Both the position numbers and the translations under genes were made by a program. The notes beneath the pieces were generated by a model. The model was not told the DNA's origin and ran no database searches. It saw only the letters and a list, made by a program, of their open reading frames with translations. This document shows, one piece after another, positions 13,101 through 26,015 of a stretch of DNA of 64,000 nucleotides. Each line of letters opens with the position of its first letter. Positions within the stretch are counted from its first letter, which is position 1. Origin of the DNA: Hymenolepis diminuta (Eukaryota; Platyhelminthes; Cestoda; Cyclophyllidea; Hymenolepididae); NCBI GenBank assembly GCA_900708905.1, contig CAADRB010000083.1, positions 62,001 through 126,000 on the forward strand, in the 5' to 3' direction.

Positions 13101-16100
13101 TACTTTGTCAGGAAAGGGCAAATAAAATATTATATTTTGTCCATTGGATTTCCTGTAACAGGAAACAATTTAAAAGCACTCTTTTTATTTTATGAAGACC
13201 ATTCTAATTTTAGTCGTAATCTCAGTTGTTAAAACAGATCACCAGAATAGACAAACTTGAGCACCTAGTCAGTTGCCATTTACAAAGGAAATATGACAGT
13301 TTCTTAAACTATGAAACAAAAGTAACGGATTACGTTAAACTTCACGACGTATGCTTCGAAAATAGGTTTTTAATTAAATTGCGTATCGATAAATATAAAC
13401 AAAAACTTATTTAAAGAAATAAGATACCCGAGATGAAGTTGTTTTCTAGTTTGGCGAAATATGTATTTTCTTAAATAGGTACCTCAAATTATTAACCACC
13501 TACTATCTAATACCTAATTCGAACGCAATTTGCAATAATGAAAGAAAGCATTGGCATTATAATTGTTTGTCTATAGTAGTAAAATTTGCACGATTTTAAC
13601 TTGTGAGAAATAACTAAAATCGGCTAACAGAGTTCAGTAAATGATAAAGGAAGGGGAAGGAAGATACTGAGAGCAGCATTAAGGTATCAAAGGATATTAC
13701 TTCATATGACTTTTACAATTCGGTTGTATAGCATTTACTAAATGGGTGGCTTACGTTTCAAAAGTCAAATTTCATGATTCGTCCTCCGGGTTGTAGCAAA
13801 TGTTAGTCTAGGATTTTCGGAGATCTTTAACCGGCTTTTTAATCAAGAATATGACATAGCTTATCTTACAGTCGATAAAAGTACAAGTCGTTTCATGTTT
13901 CATGCAGACCGAGGTCTTCATATTGGTTTCTTTTCTAGTCAATTACATGTCAAATGAAATAGGAGAAAAATAATTTTGTGTTTTGCAATCCGGAATGCGG
14001 ACAGAACGGGATTACACAATTTTCTATCATCTACGATGACTAACCTCGCTTTGCAGTGAAGGTGAAAATGCAGGCAATCCGTACCTATCTACAATTTTAT
14101 TTAGCAATTTACAAAGGAATATAAATAGCATTTATTGCTTTCATTCATGCAAATTAAATTTTACAGGAAAGGGAAAAATAGCTCAAATATGTGCTAAAGA
14201 AGTGGGGTAAAACTATCCTTTAAAATAATCCATGATAATTACCAGAAATCCGATCATTTTAGGTAAGCATGGCTCACTTTGCTAAATTCCGATCTTTAGG
14301 ATTTATTTACCTCTTCTTTCCTTAGGATGCATCACTTCTCAATTCTTCCCAACGCTAAAGATCAAGTCCTTTTAGATGGATAAAATCATGTATTGGGATT
14401 CATTCGGAACCGTCCGTAACAACCTGCTTGAATGGAAGAAAGTTGTGTTCAATGACCCACATATAAAGAAAAGGAACCGCATCACCATACTTTGATGCAC
14501 AAGGAGCGAACTCCATTTGTGATTATGCCCACGATAATATGTGACTGGTGGAAAACTAGGCCTTTGTTCGTTCAGTTAGTTTAGTTAAATTTACTGAATT
14601 TTTGTACAAATTTTAGGTGAAAACTACTTGGGGTAGTTTTGCAAAAGTTTTCCAATGTTAATTTGTTCAGAAATAATAGTGTTAAGCTCCCGAAAAATCA
14701 ACATTGCATTAGATCCTAGATATTTTAACTTTATTAGGCTATAAAGGAATAACTGAAAGAATCTTGTGGCGCATTCCGCGAATGAAATCCTGATGCTATC
14801 AAAAAGCAGTGGATTCAAAGCATCGGCTTCATTTTAAATCAAATTATGCCTCCATTCTAGAATGACTGAAAATCTCGGTTGATGTACTTTAAAACGATTC
14901 TAGAACTTATATCCATCGACTAACTTGTTTATCACCAACATGTTGCAGTGATTTTTAGATGTAATGCATCTGATATTGTGTTTTCCGTTTCATTGAGAGA
15001 CATTCCACTGACATATGTAATAAAGATAGTAGATAATGTTTTATAGTTATCAACAATAAACAACTGGAATTGCTATTTTTATCGTTACTGAATTTAGGGG
15101 CAGTCAAGCTCGGGATGTTAAGATTTAATAAGTGTTTTCAAATTTATTGAGTATTTTATTAATGGGGTAAAAAGAACTTTTATTTATTATATTTATTTTT
15201 TTAATTATAAATATTATTTATTTGCCTAAAATCTAAACAATATTGAAACGTATTCACGTTTTAACAATATGAATGAGACATGTCCACAGAAAACGGGTGA
15301 GAACTTAAATATTTATTTTTGTCAAATAAATTTAGGATCGATTCGCAGGTATAAAATTTTCTAAGTCGCGAAACTGTGATCTTAGAGAAGTTTCTGCAAA
15401 ATGGGTAAAATAAAATGACACTGAGAACACAGAGACGTCTCCTCTACACCATAAGCTCACAGAAATGCCAGAAGTTGGTTGAACACAAAGATAAAACAAT
15501 CAACAACTTAAGTCTTGCATTAAAGAATGGTGACCAAGTTATTTTGCAACTTTCAGTAAGGCAAGACAAAATATATTCATAACGATATATGATTAATTAT
15601 TTAATTTGTAATTTTTGAAATGCTGAATAAGCAGATAATTATGCAAATATCGTGCAGCGTGACCTTTACAGTTTGGGATGAAATCGTAAATGTAAAACTT
15701 GGAATCAAACCTTCCAGTTTATTTTTAAATTGATCAAACTTTATTAGTCAAGATTAGTATGCGTGTATGTCCTCTTCAAAAAGAATTTTGCAGTTTTTTC
15801 CTAATCCCAGAAGCGTGGTTGAAAAAAATCTTTAGGCAAAAAATTACATCACTAAATTCTAATTTAAGCATCAGTTTTAAAAGATTAAAATCGCTTCCTT
15901 TAATGCATTCGACAGAAACTTCTAGTAACGCCCTTTAAATCTTTATAATTTAAAAGCGTCTGCCAAATCAAATTCAAAAAGAAATGTGATTATTATTCAA
16001 AACCGTTGGTTTAAAAAGTAAACAGCATTTTAAATGTAGTAGACTTTATTTTCTGTTGAATATAGTCGTTGAATAAGAATTTCAAATTGTTTAGGGCACC

Positions 16101-19100
16101 TGCCCCCTGCAATCCCTTAAATAAAATAGAAAATAATTAAAAATTTCGTGAGTTTAGACAATAATAAATTGTAATATTCTTGAATGTTGGTAAATGCAAA
16201 GGTCAATCTAAAATATTTTAGAAATTAAAATCAAAGCCAATTCCTCTTCTTTTTAATTTTATTTGTTAAAACCTGTTTTGACTACATGAATAAAATAATA
16301 AAAAGTTTTGAGTGCTTATGTAGAACGCAAGATGCTGGTGGCCCTGTAAGGCAGATGATAACTAAATCCTAAATTTTCTGTTAGAAAATGAATTTTGTTC
16401 TCATTATAAGTATTTTCAAATTACTGTTTAGTAAACAGAAAGTATCTTGAAGTTTTTTTTCTTAAATTAAGAAACTAGCATTATGTTTCTCACTTTTTAT
16501 CATTTTTATACCATTAGATGATCATAACAGATGCGCGATGTCGATGCATTGTAGAATTATAATAATGCTTCAGACACAAAGGGAAATACGATTTTCAGTT
16601 TGACTATTAAAAAGGGACCAAGTGCTTTGAAGAATGACATATATGAGAACTTTAGGCAACTCAAAAGAACATGTGATGAAGATATTTATGAAAGAAGTCA
16701 CAAAACTCTAACTTCCTATTTTGTTGGATTTGCAATGATTGCTAAAATATACATTTTGTCACTCTTTGTCAGAGTAGCATAAGTTAATCATCGTGTAATT
16801 GCTTAAGGAATGAGCCTTTGAATGGCAAGTTTAAAGTTACTTTATGATAATAATGACCTCAACTTCGACAAAAGGTGACGGATGAAAAATAAAATGCGAT
16901 TCCTGCAAAGTTAACGTTTTTAATCACTGTAATGTACTTTCTCGTTACTATTTAAAGGTGCCGCCTTTGGCTAATGTTAGAGGGTATTAATAAAGAGGTT
17001 AAGGATAATCATATTTTGAAAGTGGTTAATCTTTTAAACTTTGAGCAAAGCTATTAATAACTTATTTAATTAGGAAATCAGAGAGATCGAGGAAGAATTA
17101 AGCCACAATTTGGCATAATCAGTCTCCACCGCAAACATAATTAACTTTAATGAGGCTAAAATACTATTTAAAAATGATTGTCAATAGCTCTCCTAGAAAA
17201 GGCTTTTTTCTACTGCAAGAATCACTATCATTTCCTTCTAAGGTCAAATGAAAGAAAAATTGAACTTTATGTGTTTATTCACTTCGACGCTTTTTATGAA
17301 TATTTCTCATTTGAAGAAAAATAAGAATAGAGCCAAATGATTTGAAGATTAAAATTGTAATTTAATTTAAAAAATCAAAGTTTGAAATGAATCCTTACTT
17401 AAATTTATTTTGAGATTATAATTTAATATGAATAAATCAAAAATTAATGAAGGAAGCGAGACAATTTCATTTCATAATTAAATTTACTTTTAATGACGTA
17501 CTGAAAATCTGACAGCCATCAATATTTATATGTTTACCTTAAACAATTAAAGTTAACTGAATAGTTAATACTTGCAATATCATATAAGATCACGAATAAA
17601 GTTAAAAATATTTTATACGACTTCAAGTCATTTAGAGAAAAGTTATGATTTCTTTTGCTTTAGAGCATGGGATGGCTACAGTTTATAGAACCATAAATTA
17701 ATTGTTATTCAGTATTACATGTTGAGATATTAAGTTACATATAATCTGATATTAATTTTGTTAAAATGCGATTAATGAATAATTTAGAGAATGATTGAGA
17801 TATCATTGAAACATCCTATTCTTTATAAAGAGTAAGATCAATTTTACCCTAGTTACGCCATAAATTTAAAAAATAAGCCAAGAAGATTGCATTTTTTGCA
17901 AAAAGAGATCAAAGATTTCCCGTAATGGCCGTTATACAATTAAACAGTCCCTAATATATATAACATATGTGCTTTCTGTTGATAATATTAATATTCATGG
18001 GTTTTTATTGCATTTTAACTGTCATCTCATTTATTAAGGCACACGATGAGTAAGAGGTAGTAAGTCATGATATATAAAATTGTATTATTTATTATAATTC
18101 AACATGTATCGTCGCTTTTAGAAGAAGAAATGCTGTTTTTAAATTTACTTGTTAGTGAATAAGTTCTGGATTTTGCAGATATTATTACATCAAAGAAAAA
18201 TGTTGAAATTTGGACATTCGAATGTGCAACAGACGAAAATAGATTTGCCTTTTTTACAGCTTTCAATTCCTTAAGGAAATTCTACCTTATATTATGGAAA
18301 TTTAATGTTTCTGGGAGAGATAGTTTCTCAAGGTGAAAATTTGTAAATTTTTTGACAAAATAAATGTGGCCAAAATGGCAAGACATTTTACGTTTTGCTC
18401 ATTGGGAATCCAGTTAAATTTTTGCCTCCGGGCTTTTATCTTCAAATCAACACTTGAAATTAGTAAAAACCCGCCTTGCAAGACAATATTATTGATGTAT
18501 TGGGTTTATTTAGGGATATCAATACCTAGGACAAACTATTTAATATTACTTTAAAACATAACTTAAGGTGGCCTAAAAGAATGCGTAAAATGAAGGTAAT
18601 AATTGTTTGATAACATTTTGCGATACTGCATGCGGCATAAAAATAAACTTTTAGAACCATTGAGTTTGCTCCGTCTCCAGCTGTCCAAGACAGTGATTAG
18701 CAAAACTGCTTCAAAACTACGCAATTCTGAATGATAATAATACAAAGCAGAAGTAGCCACATCTTCAAAAATTAATTTTAGTAAAAATTCATTTCCGCAG
18801 TACCCAAACTGCGAGCCAAAATAGCTACTTATCAATTGGCTTGAGTTTAATGCAGTAGTATATATTTGACTGAAATGCTGGGACTTGAAGTATTTTATAC
18901 TGCATAATCCTTTGAAGTTTGACGATAACAAGAGTCGAATATAAGAACGAATTCATTTCCTACGATAAACTTTGAACCAATGTAGGATGCTTCTGTACCA
19001 TCTGCTGATGAAAAAAACCTGTCTCATTATTTGTTTAATTAAATTCATTATGCATTCAAATTAATTAGACTCTTTATGGGACTAATGGAAGTGAAAAAAT

Positions 19101-21593
19101 TTTATCCTATATCTGTGATCAAAGTCTTCCATTTAATCTCATATGTGAAGAAGTCTCCATGAACACTTAAAAAATCTACTTCTAAGGCTTTCAAAAGTTT
19201 GCAGAAGTTATTGTTTTCATTACGAAATTCGTTTTAAGGCTTAGAAATTAAATTAAAATTCTGAGGTAAATTAATTTATAAAAAACTTTACCAGTTTTTG
19301 GCTATAAAATTGGCCGTCTAAAATTCTTATTTTTGAAAGGATTTTCCTGTTTCATCCCCAGGAATTTAAAAACAATAATTCATTAATCATTTGGAAATAA
19401 TAAATGGGAAAAAGTAAATTTTTGCGTTTTTAACATCTAATTTCTCAGTTGATTAATTAAGCATATTTTAATGGTGAAAGTTGGGAATGCAGTTGGTAAG
19501 TTCTGATACTACTTGGCATTCTATCAAAGGAAGGCAACCAAGTAGGCCATAATTTATTTTGACAATAAAATAAATTGAAAACATCAAGGATAATAAAGGG
19601 TAAACAATTCTGTCGAAAAATTTATTGGTTTAAGTTGAATTTGAAGAAAAAAGAGAATGTAGACTAAATTCCTTATTTAACTCCATAGAAAAGGGAGACT
19701 ATAACAAAAGAAAAACCGTCTTTTCATATACTTATATAAAGTAGAGAATAATTATTACAGCAATAGCTAGCTCTTTTATTTTGCATGAAATGACTACCCA
19801 TTTTAATGCATAAATATTAGATACAGAGTATAGGGAAATCGATCAATCTCTGTGTTTTCTCCCAATTCTGATCACTGTGTCATAAGAGTCGGTAAAATCT
19901 GCTCTGGAGATAAGAAATAAAGCAGTTAGATATTAGTAGTGCATCAGTTAGAGTATCATAGATTAAGCAATTTCCATTGCCGAAGAGCTGCTTACCGATA
20001 GCATGGAGTGACTAAGCATTACTCAACAATAGTTCAAATGCTGGTCCCAAACATATTCGATTATCAAGTCAGGGATGTATTGAATTCAAATACCCCGTAG
20101 ATACAGATGTAGAACTCAGTTCTGTGAAATAGTTTGTTATAATTTTACCAGACACCTCAGTACAAAAGTTGGATATTCATTTCTCACTCAACTTAAAATT
20201 ATGCTAAGTTAAAAACAAACTCATTTTTCTCTAGCACGTTAAGATGTTTTACTATGCAACAGCTAAATTTATTAATGACAATTGAAAATTTTTTCGATTT
20301 TTAAAATAAAGACTTTAACTGTATAAAAATTTATTATTAAGCATGCGTTGTGTACTTGTGAGAGATGATATGGTGCTCTTAATAAAATGACGGGTTTCTC
20401 CAGAATAAGTTTTGATTTTTGTTTGTCAACCGCTTAGTAATGCCAAACAGTAGTTCTTACTGTTGAAACAGAAAAATAGTGTGTCAAACTCCCATTTATA
20501 AAGAATATGAGTAAAAACGAAAGTTTTAAAATCTGAAGGATATAAAGAGAAAAAATAAGGTGAGAACATACCGACATATTGACGGATGCCAATTACTCCA
20601 ATGAAGAGGAACATGAGCACACCAGAGAATTGGTAGTTGAGTCGATCAGCGAAGTCATCATCGAAGCGCAGCCGGGAGGAACCGATGCGTCCGAGTTTGC
20701 TGAGCTTCCAAATGAAGGCGGCGTCCATGGCGCTGTGGCCACCGCCACCGCCTAAGTGTCCCCCGCTCGTTGTTCCGCCTGTTGCCCCACCACCCGAGTG
20801 GTGGTGGTGGTGATGATGGTTGTATCTGCTACTACTTCCGCTGTATCCACCGCCTCCAAATCCGCTACCGTCGTGACCGCCTCCGCTATGCGAATCTGAA
20901 CCGTAGAAGGAAGAGTAGTAGTAGGGGTAGTAGTGACCGTTATTGATGTATCCACCAAAACGACGGTAGTCGCCTGCAAATAAGATGCAGCTGCATCTTA
21001 TACTTTCCTGTTACACTCTTCCCCGCTTTACTTGCGTTCTTCTTATACCTATCTTTGGTTTGGGGAAGGCTTTTCGCAGCAACTCATTAACCATCTCCAA
21101 ACTTAGTAATTGCATTTTAGTACTCATCTAAAACTTTCCTGCTCTATTATTACTTTTAATATTCCAATCTGATATTCTAATTTGCAGGTTAATTATCCAT
21201 GGTTATTGATCAAAGCTAAAGTAGAAGCTTGAATTATTCATTTAGATTTGTTGGAATTTTTTACTGGCCGTCTGAGCAAACGCAAATTCCGACATCATAT
21301 TTAGTAATTTGCGTTTGACAAGTACTGATGATCTTTTAAAACCAGACACGTGAATCATTAATAAAGCACTAACCAGAATATAAATTAATTGGGTTGTACT
21401 CTAAGCACTAGTTTCTGCAGACAGATCTGACACGTTGATAAACGATGGGGACTTTAGATAGCAGTTGGTTCATGGTATTAAACAACATCGTTTCAATTAA
21501 AAGGCAAGGTAAGGGTTTTATTCATCGAAAGTCTGTTCAAAACTTACCGACCAAGGTTGAATTTAAGAGAAGAAAGTAAAACCGATTATTCAT
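161..21593 (-). CDS. Innexin A (gap-junction / hemichannel protein), 3' end outside window
   Basis: Innexins form intercellular gap-junction channels or plasma-membrane hemichannels from four-pass subunits. Seen exons are join(161-1147, 20572-20728) for a conventional start at 20728, or join(161-1147, 20572-20973, 21548-21593) for a long form. Numbering from the conventional Met: N-terminal helix region 1-33 with FDDDFADRLN; TM1 about 34-48; RQYVGKPIQCW at the exon junction; EL1 with Cys58 and Cys76; YYQWAP at 104-109 starting TM2; cytoplasmic loop about 130-311; TM3 about 312-337; EL2 with Cys374. The coding part seen ends at residue 381, phase 1. Missing are the second EL2 cysteine (xxCVLPIN), TM4 and the C-terminal tail, expected left of position 1. 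The loop is about 120 residues longer than in innexin B. Innexin B lies upstream in the same orientation. Family assignment is very secure; the orthologue and gene name are not. Confidence 0.93.
4180..4416 (+). mobile_element. tRNA-Arg-derived SINE-like element
   Basis: Positions 4180-4252 closely resemble a eukaryotic tRNA-Arg(ACG). ATGGATAACGCGT lies in the D arm, the anticodon loop CTACGGA is at 4211-4217 (anticodon ACG 4213-4215), and the perfect B box GGTTCGAATCC is at 4231-4241. The acceptor stem pairs poorly (GAGGTGT against CTTGCTC), the A box is degraded and no CCA follows, so a working tRNA is unlikely. A tRNA-unrelated, GC-richer body of about 145 bases and a final (AT)9 run follow. 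Head, body and simple-repeat tail are SINE architecture. The 140 bases upstream (from about 4040) are also unusually G-rich and may belong to the insertion. No clear target-site duplication was found. Confidence 0.6.
4399..4416. repeat. (AT)9 microsatellite, SINE tail
   Basis: Uninterrupted AT dinucleotides directly after the SINE body. They most simply represent its 3' tail. Confidence 0.85.
8649..8662. repeat. (TA)7 microsatellite
   Basis: Short uninterrupted TA run in intron 1 of innexin A. Confidence 0.85.
10905..11180 (+). repeat. Diverged dispersed repeat, copy 1, with tRNA-like head
   Basis: Begins with a tRNA-like stretch (TTAGCCAGTT, then AATCACGAGTTCGACC resembling a B box at about 10960-10976). 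It continues with GTTGAGTTTTGGAACAGTTGG and a later segment GCTCGTTTCATCTCCC near 11130. The same blocks occur in the same order at 44917-45150. Ends are approximate. Likely an old SINE family. Confidence 0.4.
12942..12991. other. Assembly gap of 50 N
   Basis: Fifty undetermined bases inside intron 1 of innexin A. The round number suggests a placeholder rather than a measured length. It creates an artificial open frame across 12836-13060. Confidence 0.99.
20572..20973 (-). CDS. Innexin A exon with N terminus and TM1, preceded in frame by a Gly/Tyr/Ser/His-rich stretch
   Basis: The 3' part (20572-20728) is a standard innexin first exon: Met with a strong start context (GCCATGG), KLSKLGRIG, FDDDFADRLNYQF, TM1, and RQYV before the donor G|gtatgt. 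Upstream of that Met the same frame stays open for 94 codons to a TAA at 21011-21013. It reads as low-complexity protein: Tyr/Gly clusters, Gly runs, a seven-His tract (20798-20818) and GGGGGHSAM. A possible acceptor TTTGCAG|GC lies at 20974, so the exon would start at 20973 in the right phase for the ATG exon at 21548-21593. The innexin part is secure. Translation of the Gly-rich part is inferred from openness, composition and phase; it could instead be 5' UTR. Confidence 0.88.
20974..21547 (-). other. Putative short 5' intron of innexin A (574 bp)
   Basis: Consensus donor gtaagt at 21547 and acceptor tttgcag ending at 20974. It would separate the candidate ATG exon from the Gly-rich exon. 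The acceptor has a weak pyrimidine tract and lies beside a 20-base palindrome. Real only if the long form exists. Confidence 0.4.
20981..21000. repeat. Perfect 20-base palindrome with central CAGCTG
   Basis: TAAGATGCAGCTGCATCTTA is its own reverse complement. It contains an E-box-type CAGCTG and sits 7 bases 5' (in transcript sense) of the putative acceptor of the Gly-rich exon. In RNA it could fold into a hairpin at that splice site. Confidence 0.95.
21548..21593 (-). CDS. Candidate first coding exon of a long innexin A form
   Basis: ATG at 21593-21591 with A at -3 opens a 15-codon frame, MNNRFYFLLLNSTLV plus one base, ending at a consensus donor G|gtaagt. It is the first ATG after an in-frame TAG. 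Its phase-1 end matches the 2-base start of the Gly-rich exon at 20973, restoring a Gly codon, and the frame runs on without a stop into the innexin. This would add 97 residues before the conventional Met. Agreement of start, donor and phase is suggestive, but the exon is too short to be certain. It may be UTR or chance. Confidence 0.4.
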
Positions 21594-24500
21594 TATCGCT
21601 CTCTTTTTACTCCGTATATGCAATAGATATTCAACAATTTTAATGAGAAAGGGCGCCTATCAAATTGCGGAGCCTCTATCGGAACAATCATTTTAGAATA
21701 TAATTATCCACTTGGTGTGGGGTCGCTCCAGCTATCGGATAGTCATTTGCAAAAATAAGAAATAAGATATTGCAAAATGAAACTTATTCGTATTATTTTT
21801 CCAGTAGAGGTCCGTAAGTTACAGGGGTTTTCATATTATGGAGTCAAACTTATTGACAGTCTTCTTGACAATTATATTATTTTCCTAATAAAGATTGAAA
21901 TAATATACAAAATTAAACTACTTTAGAGAATAATAAAGTAATCATGGACGTAAGGCGGTGTCAATTATAATATCTGAGAATGTCAGCCTATAACATTATA
22001 AACGGATCGTTTGATCACTAAATTCAAATTAAGGTATAATAAATCCATATGAATGGTTTTAGCCTATACGCTAAATAAGCAACAGTAATCATTAAATGTT
22101 TTTGCAAAATAATTGTGAATTAATAATGTGGATTTACAGAGTAAAATTGAAACGACCGTGCACAATGATTCACATTGTAACATCTCCAGTTTTTGGCATC
22201 TTAACTGATTTCCCTTTCATATAAAAAAATACGTCAATAGCGATACCTAAAAGTCTTAATTTCATTTACTAAAAGAGTAATTGTAATAATAAAAAAATTT
22301 GCTTTAAATTGCCATATAATTTCTTCCGAAGTTGTTTTCGCGGAAATTCAATGAAAAAGTGTAGAAAGTTGAATAATGTATTGTTTTAAAAACACTATTT
22401 TTCTGTGACATGTATGAGTTACCATAACAAAATTAAGGAACATTCACAAATGATGAAATAATAAAATAATTTAAAAACTATGGTTCATCTCATCTGTAGC
22501 GTACTACTGTTTTCAGTGGTGAAAATTTTTAATGAATCCAGGTGAAGTAAAAATTAAATTTAAACTGATTCACAGGCAAGACGCATTTTTTATTATGTTT
22601 ATGTATATTTAATAAATCAAATGGATTTAGAAGGTTGAATTAAATGTCTTTCTAGTGTATTTGTGACAGGAATCATACACTATTGCGTGTTTAGAGACTC
22701 CTTAAGGAGAAATATACAAATTTTGTTATATACACAAATCAATTATTTTCCTGCTCAGCATAATGAAAGTGATTTTATTTTTGCATTGGATATATGCGAG
22801 CATAAATGGTGACAAGCTATTGAATGATGAAATAAATTTATCAAGTCTGTTTGCTAGATTTTCGGTCAATTATTTTGAAGAGATGCACCATTAAAGTGAA
22901 TAGGCAGTTCTTATAATGTGGAATGTTAGTCTAAAATTGCTAAGCAGAAGGAAATTAAAATTCGCAGGTGAAATCAAGTAATTCTATTATGATCAGAATA
23001 AAGATCCATTAGTGAAAATATCGGTTTATTTCATAAGACGCTAGGCGGAAATGTCTTTTCCAGATGTTTGCATTAAACAGTAAACAATATAAACAATAAA
23101 AATCCAAATACTTTTTCGTCAAAAGATCAGAAAAATAGTGGTGGAAGTGAAAAATGGACTCAAGTACTTGTGTTTCTACTTGTAAATATTATATATTATT
23201 AGTCAGAACTGATATTATCGTATGATGTCCTCTAACTTAAGTAAAATGCTAATCAATACAATTCAAACAAAAGATCAATAACTACCGCTATCGACTTTCT
23301 AAGAAATGAAGGCGAAAATCGAACTGGTATTTTTTTAGACTTTAAAAGCACTTTGAATGGGTAATTAAAAACACATATGCAACTTTATTCCTGCAATGCA
23401 GTTTTACAACTGAACATCATTATTTGCTTTTATATATTGCAGAGTACTTTGGAGTTTATTGGCCTTGATCAAGGATTAATCAAATTAGACTGCCATATTG
23501 TAAACCCTACATGTGTAAAACTCAGAAAATGAAGTGGAGTTAGGACAAAAATAAATCCAATTTAAAACAACACAGATAAGTTGGCAACGATAGCCGGTAA
23601 ACAGAAATAAACGTTCAATAATTTATTCATTAAAACAGTAAAAATATGAGGTTTAATTGCATTCGCGGGCTATTTCAGCAAAAAATAAAAAGAACAAATC
23701 AAATTCTAATCTCAAATGCGCAGAAAATATCGGCTGGGTTTAAATATAGCAAGTTGAATTTGAAAACAAAATTTAGCCAAAATTAAATATGCCCAAGTTA
23801 AGCATAATAACACTATATATATACATATATGTAAATAAATTTCAAGTTTTGTGATAAAAATGGTGTTTCTTATATGTATCGAAAATTCTGAACGTCAAAA
23901 GGAAACATTAAAATACCTTATATTAATAACTGAAATATATCACCTTATATATTTATATTTGAGAAGCAAACCAATTTTAGGAGGAGATTGAAATACTTAC
24001 TTCTTCGGAAAGAAAATAAAATTTATTTCTCTTTGCCTTAATTTTATTCGAAAAAGATTAATTTAGTGAGAATTTCTGTGCTGTTGGAAGTGGCCTGAAG
24101 TTTACAGACAAAAGTTACTGAGTGAAAAAATTTCATTCCAATTAAATTAAGTGGACATATCTTTCCTTTTCTTTTATCTTCCGCAACAAGCTTCATTAAA
24201 ATAAAAATGTTCCAACAAATTTATATTGATCGTATATGATTTATTTCAAATGTGAATGAGCATCGTAGAGCATAATTTAAAAATCGACAGCCTCCATTAC
24301 TGTACATTGTTCAAAGAGGGTTGGGGTGATTTTGAGACCAGTAGATTGAATCTGTTTCGCTCTGATAACTTTTGGATTAGATTTTAAAACTAGATTCAAA
24401 GTAAATTTAAAACACTTAGTGAAAAAGCTAAGATATAATATTTACGGTATGTCAATTAGTTCATCTAATTTTTCCGCTCGCAAATCGTAAATTCCATTAA

Positions 24501-25579
24501 ATTTTTCTTCCAGTTTTATTATCTCAAGTATAATCCAATGTCCCTTTAAATCAACGGTTTATGTTCGTATAAAGTAGGATTAAGTAAGTCAAATCACTAA
24601 TCCTGACATAATCCTCAGAGAATTCTGGTCATTGTCAATAAAATGATGAAATACAAATATCGGAGAAACATAAAGTGATTTACTTCAACGTTTTTATTGT
24701 TAATTTGATTTAAATTTTTAAAAAATTAAAAAATTCACCCTCATTCTATAAAAAAAGGCTTCAAGAACGGATGCAAAGTTGGAATTTCATATTTCCCAGA
24801 CAATTAAAATATACGCAATTGAAAATTCTATAGCTTTATTTCGAGTAAATAACAAGTTATTAATAATTAACAAATTCCTTACGGCTAATCAGATAAACCA
24901 TTCATATGATAATGAAAAAGATTTGAAAATTGATGTGATTATATAAATTCTTTATAATTTAATGTGGTCGATTAAGGTTTCGAAACTGTAATTATTATAT
25001 GACGCTTGATGCTGAATCATAAACGCGTAGGGCAGTACCACTGCCTCTAGGAAAGTCTTCACCTCATATACGATTTAATTACCACTGCAATTAAACTGTC
25101 ATTCGCACCTCGTGTCAAGATCACCTTTTAACAGATTTGTTATTTGTCAGTATCCACAGCTGCAAGCAGATCAATAGTATTTTGTACAATTGCTTTATTT
25201 TGACGATTTAATAAAAATATAACTTAAATAAAATTGGTAAATTATCTTCCGTGCTAAATGCAAAAAAAGATTGAAAGTGCTGTAGAAAAAAAAGCAAATT
25301 TCTGATCTAGTTCACATCCACCATTTCATCAAAGTTGCACATGCATTTTCAATGTAACGTATTAAAAACGATACGTAATCAGAGCATATATTTATGGTGA
25401 AAAGCAAGAATTTAAAAGCGTTCAAAGATTGAATTAGAATGATAACTAACCTCGGGTCATCGCCTATTCATCCAGATTGATTGTTTTGCTGGAAGAATAT
25501 TTTTTTCTAAACGCGGTAGTATGTTTGAATAAGCATGCTTTTTGTCGAGCCGGATTTTAGCTCAAAGAAATCAAAAAAG

Positions 25580-26015
25580 GATTTAAATAGAGGTCGGCCA
25601 ATGAAATACTAAACCTCGCAAGATAAAGCAGAAAAATCTGCGTTGTGGAAAAGTCAATCTGAGTTCCTTTTAAATATAACGCCTCAAACTGACTCTATTT
25701 TTGGAATGAACAAATTCGCTGATTTCCAAGAAAGCGGAAAACAAAACTCAATTGTTTAAATGGCGGACAACAATAGAGAGTTGGTTTAGAGGTTTGTTTT
25801 GAGAGCTGTGGGAGATTGCATATGAAGACAAAGAGTAAGAGTAGTTGCAGTTCGCGTCAAGTTAAGCAGTGGTTACGGCTTCCCAACCTCTACCTCTCTT
25901 CATTCCAACTCCATTTCTCCTCTTAGCTGGTACACCAATCATAAACCCGCATTGGTTTGGCCAATGGGAATTTTCTCCCCATGTACGTGTGTTTTGAACG
26001 CACTTAATTGGTTAT
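25580..26015 (-). promoter_or_regulatory. CCAAT-rich candidate promoter/enhancer upstream of innexin A
   Basis: A GC-richer island with CCAAT boxes at about 25596, 25935-25939 and 25961-25965, and inverted boxes (ATTGG) at 25951-25955 and 26007-26011. A pyrimidine-rich run (CTACCTCTCTTCATTCC and onward) lies at about 25890-25925. It lies 4.3 kb upstream of the first candidate coding exon. NF-Y-type binding is inferred from the motif alone. Confidence 0.35.

Larger units (their letters stand above)
1148..20571 (-). other. Innexin A intron 1, 19.4 kb
   Basis: It is bounded by donor CG|gtatgttctc and acceptor gtttcag|GC. The interrupted Gly codon is exactly restored (G + GC). It is AT-rich and holds a tRNA-derived SINE near 4.2 kb, a diverged tRNA-like repeat near 10.9 kb, small AT microsatellites and a 50-base assembly gap. 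The open frames inside (for example 123 codons at 18563-18931, minus) show no recognisable domain and are of a length expected by chance in this much DNA. Confidence 0.85.

Noticed and set aside
18563..18931. 122-residue minus frame in innexin A intron 1
   Set aside because: No recognisable domain or repeat context, and a length expected about once by chance in a window like this.
20752..20979. Thr/Val-rich 75-residue minus frame
   Set aside because: Shadow of the Gly/Tyr/His-rich frame. The repeated codons give low complexity in every frame, and only the other frame continues into the innexin.
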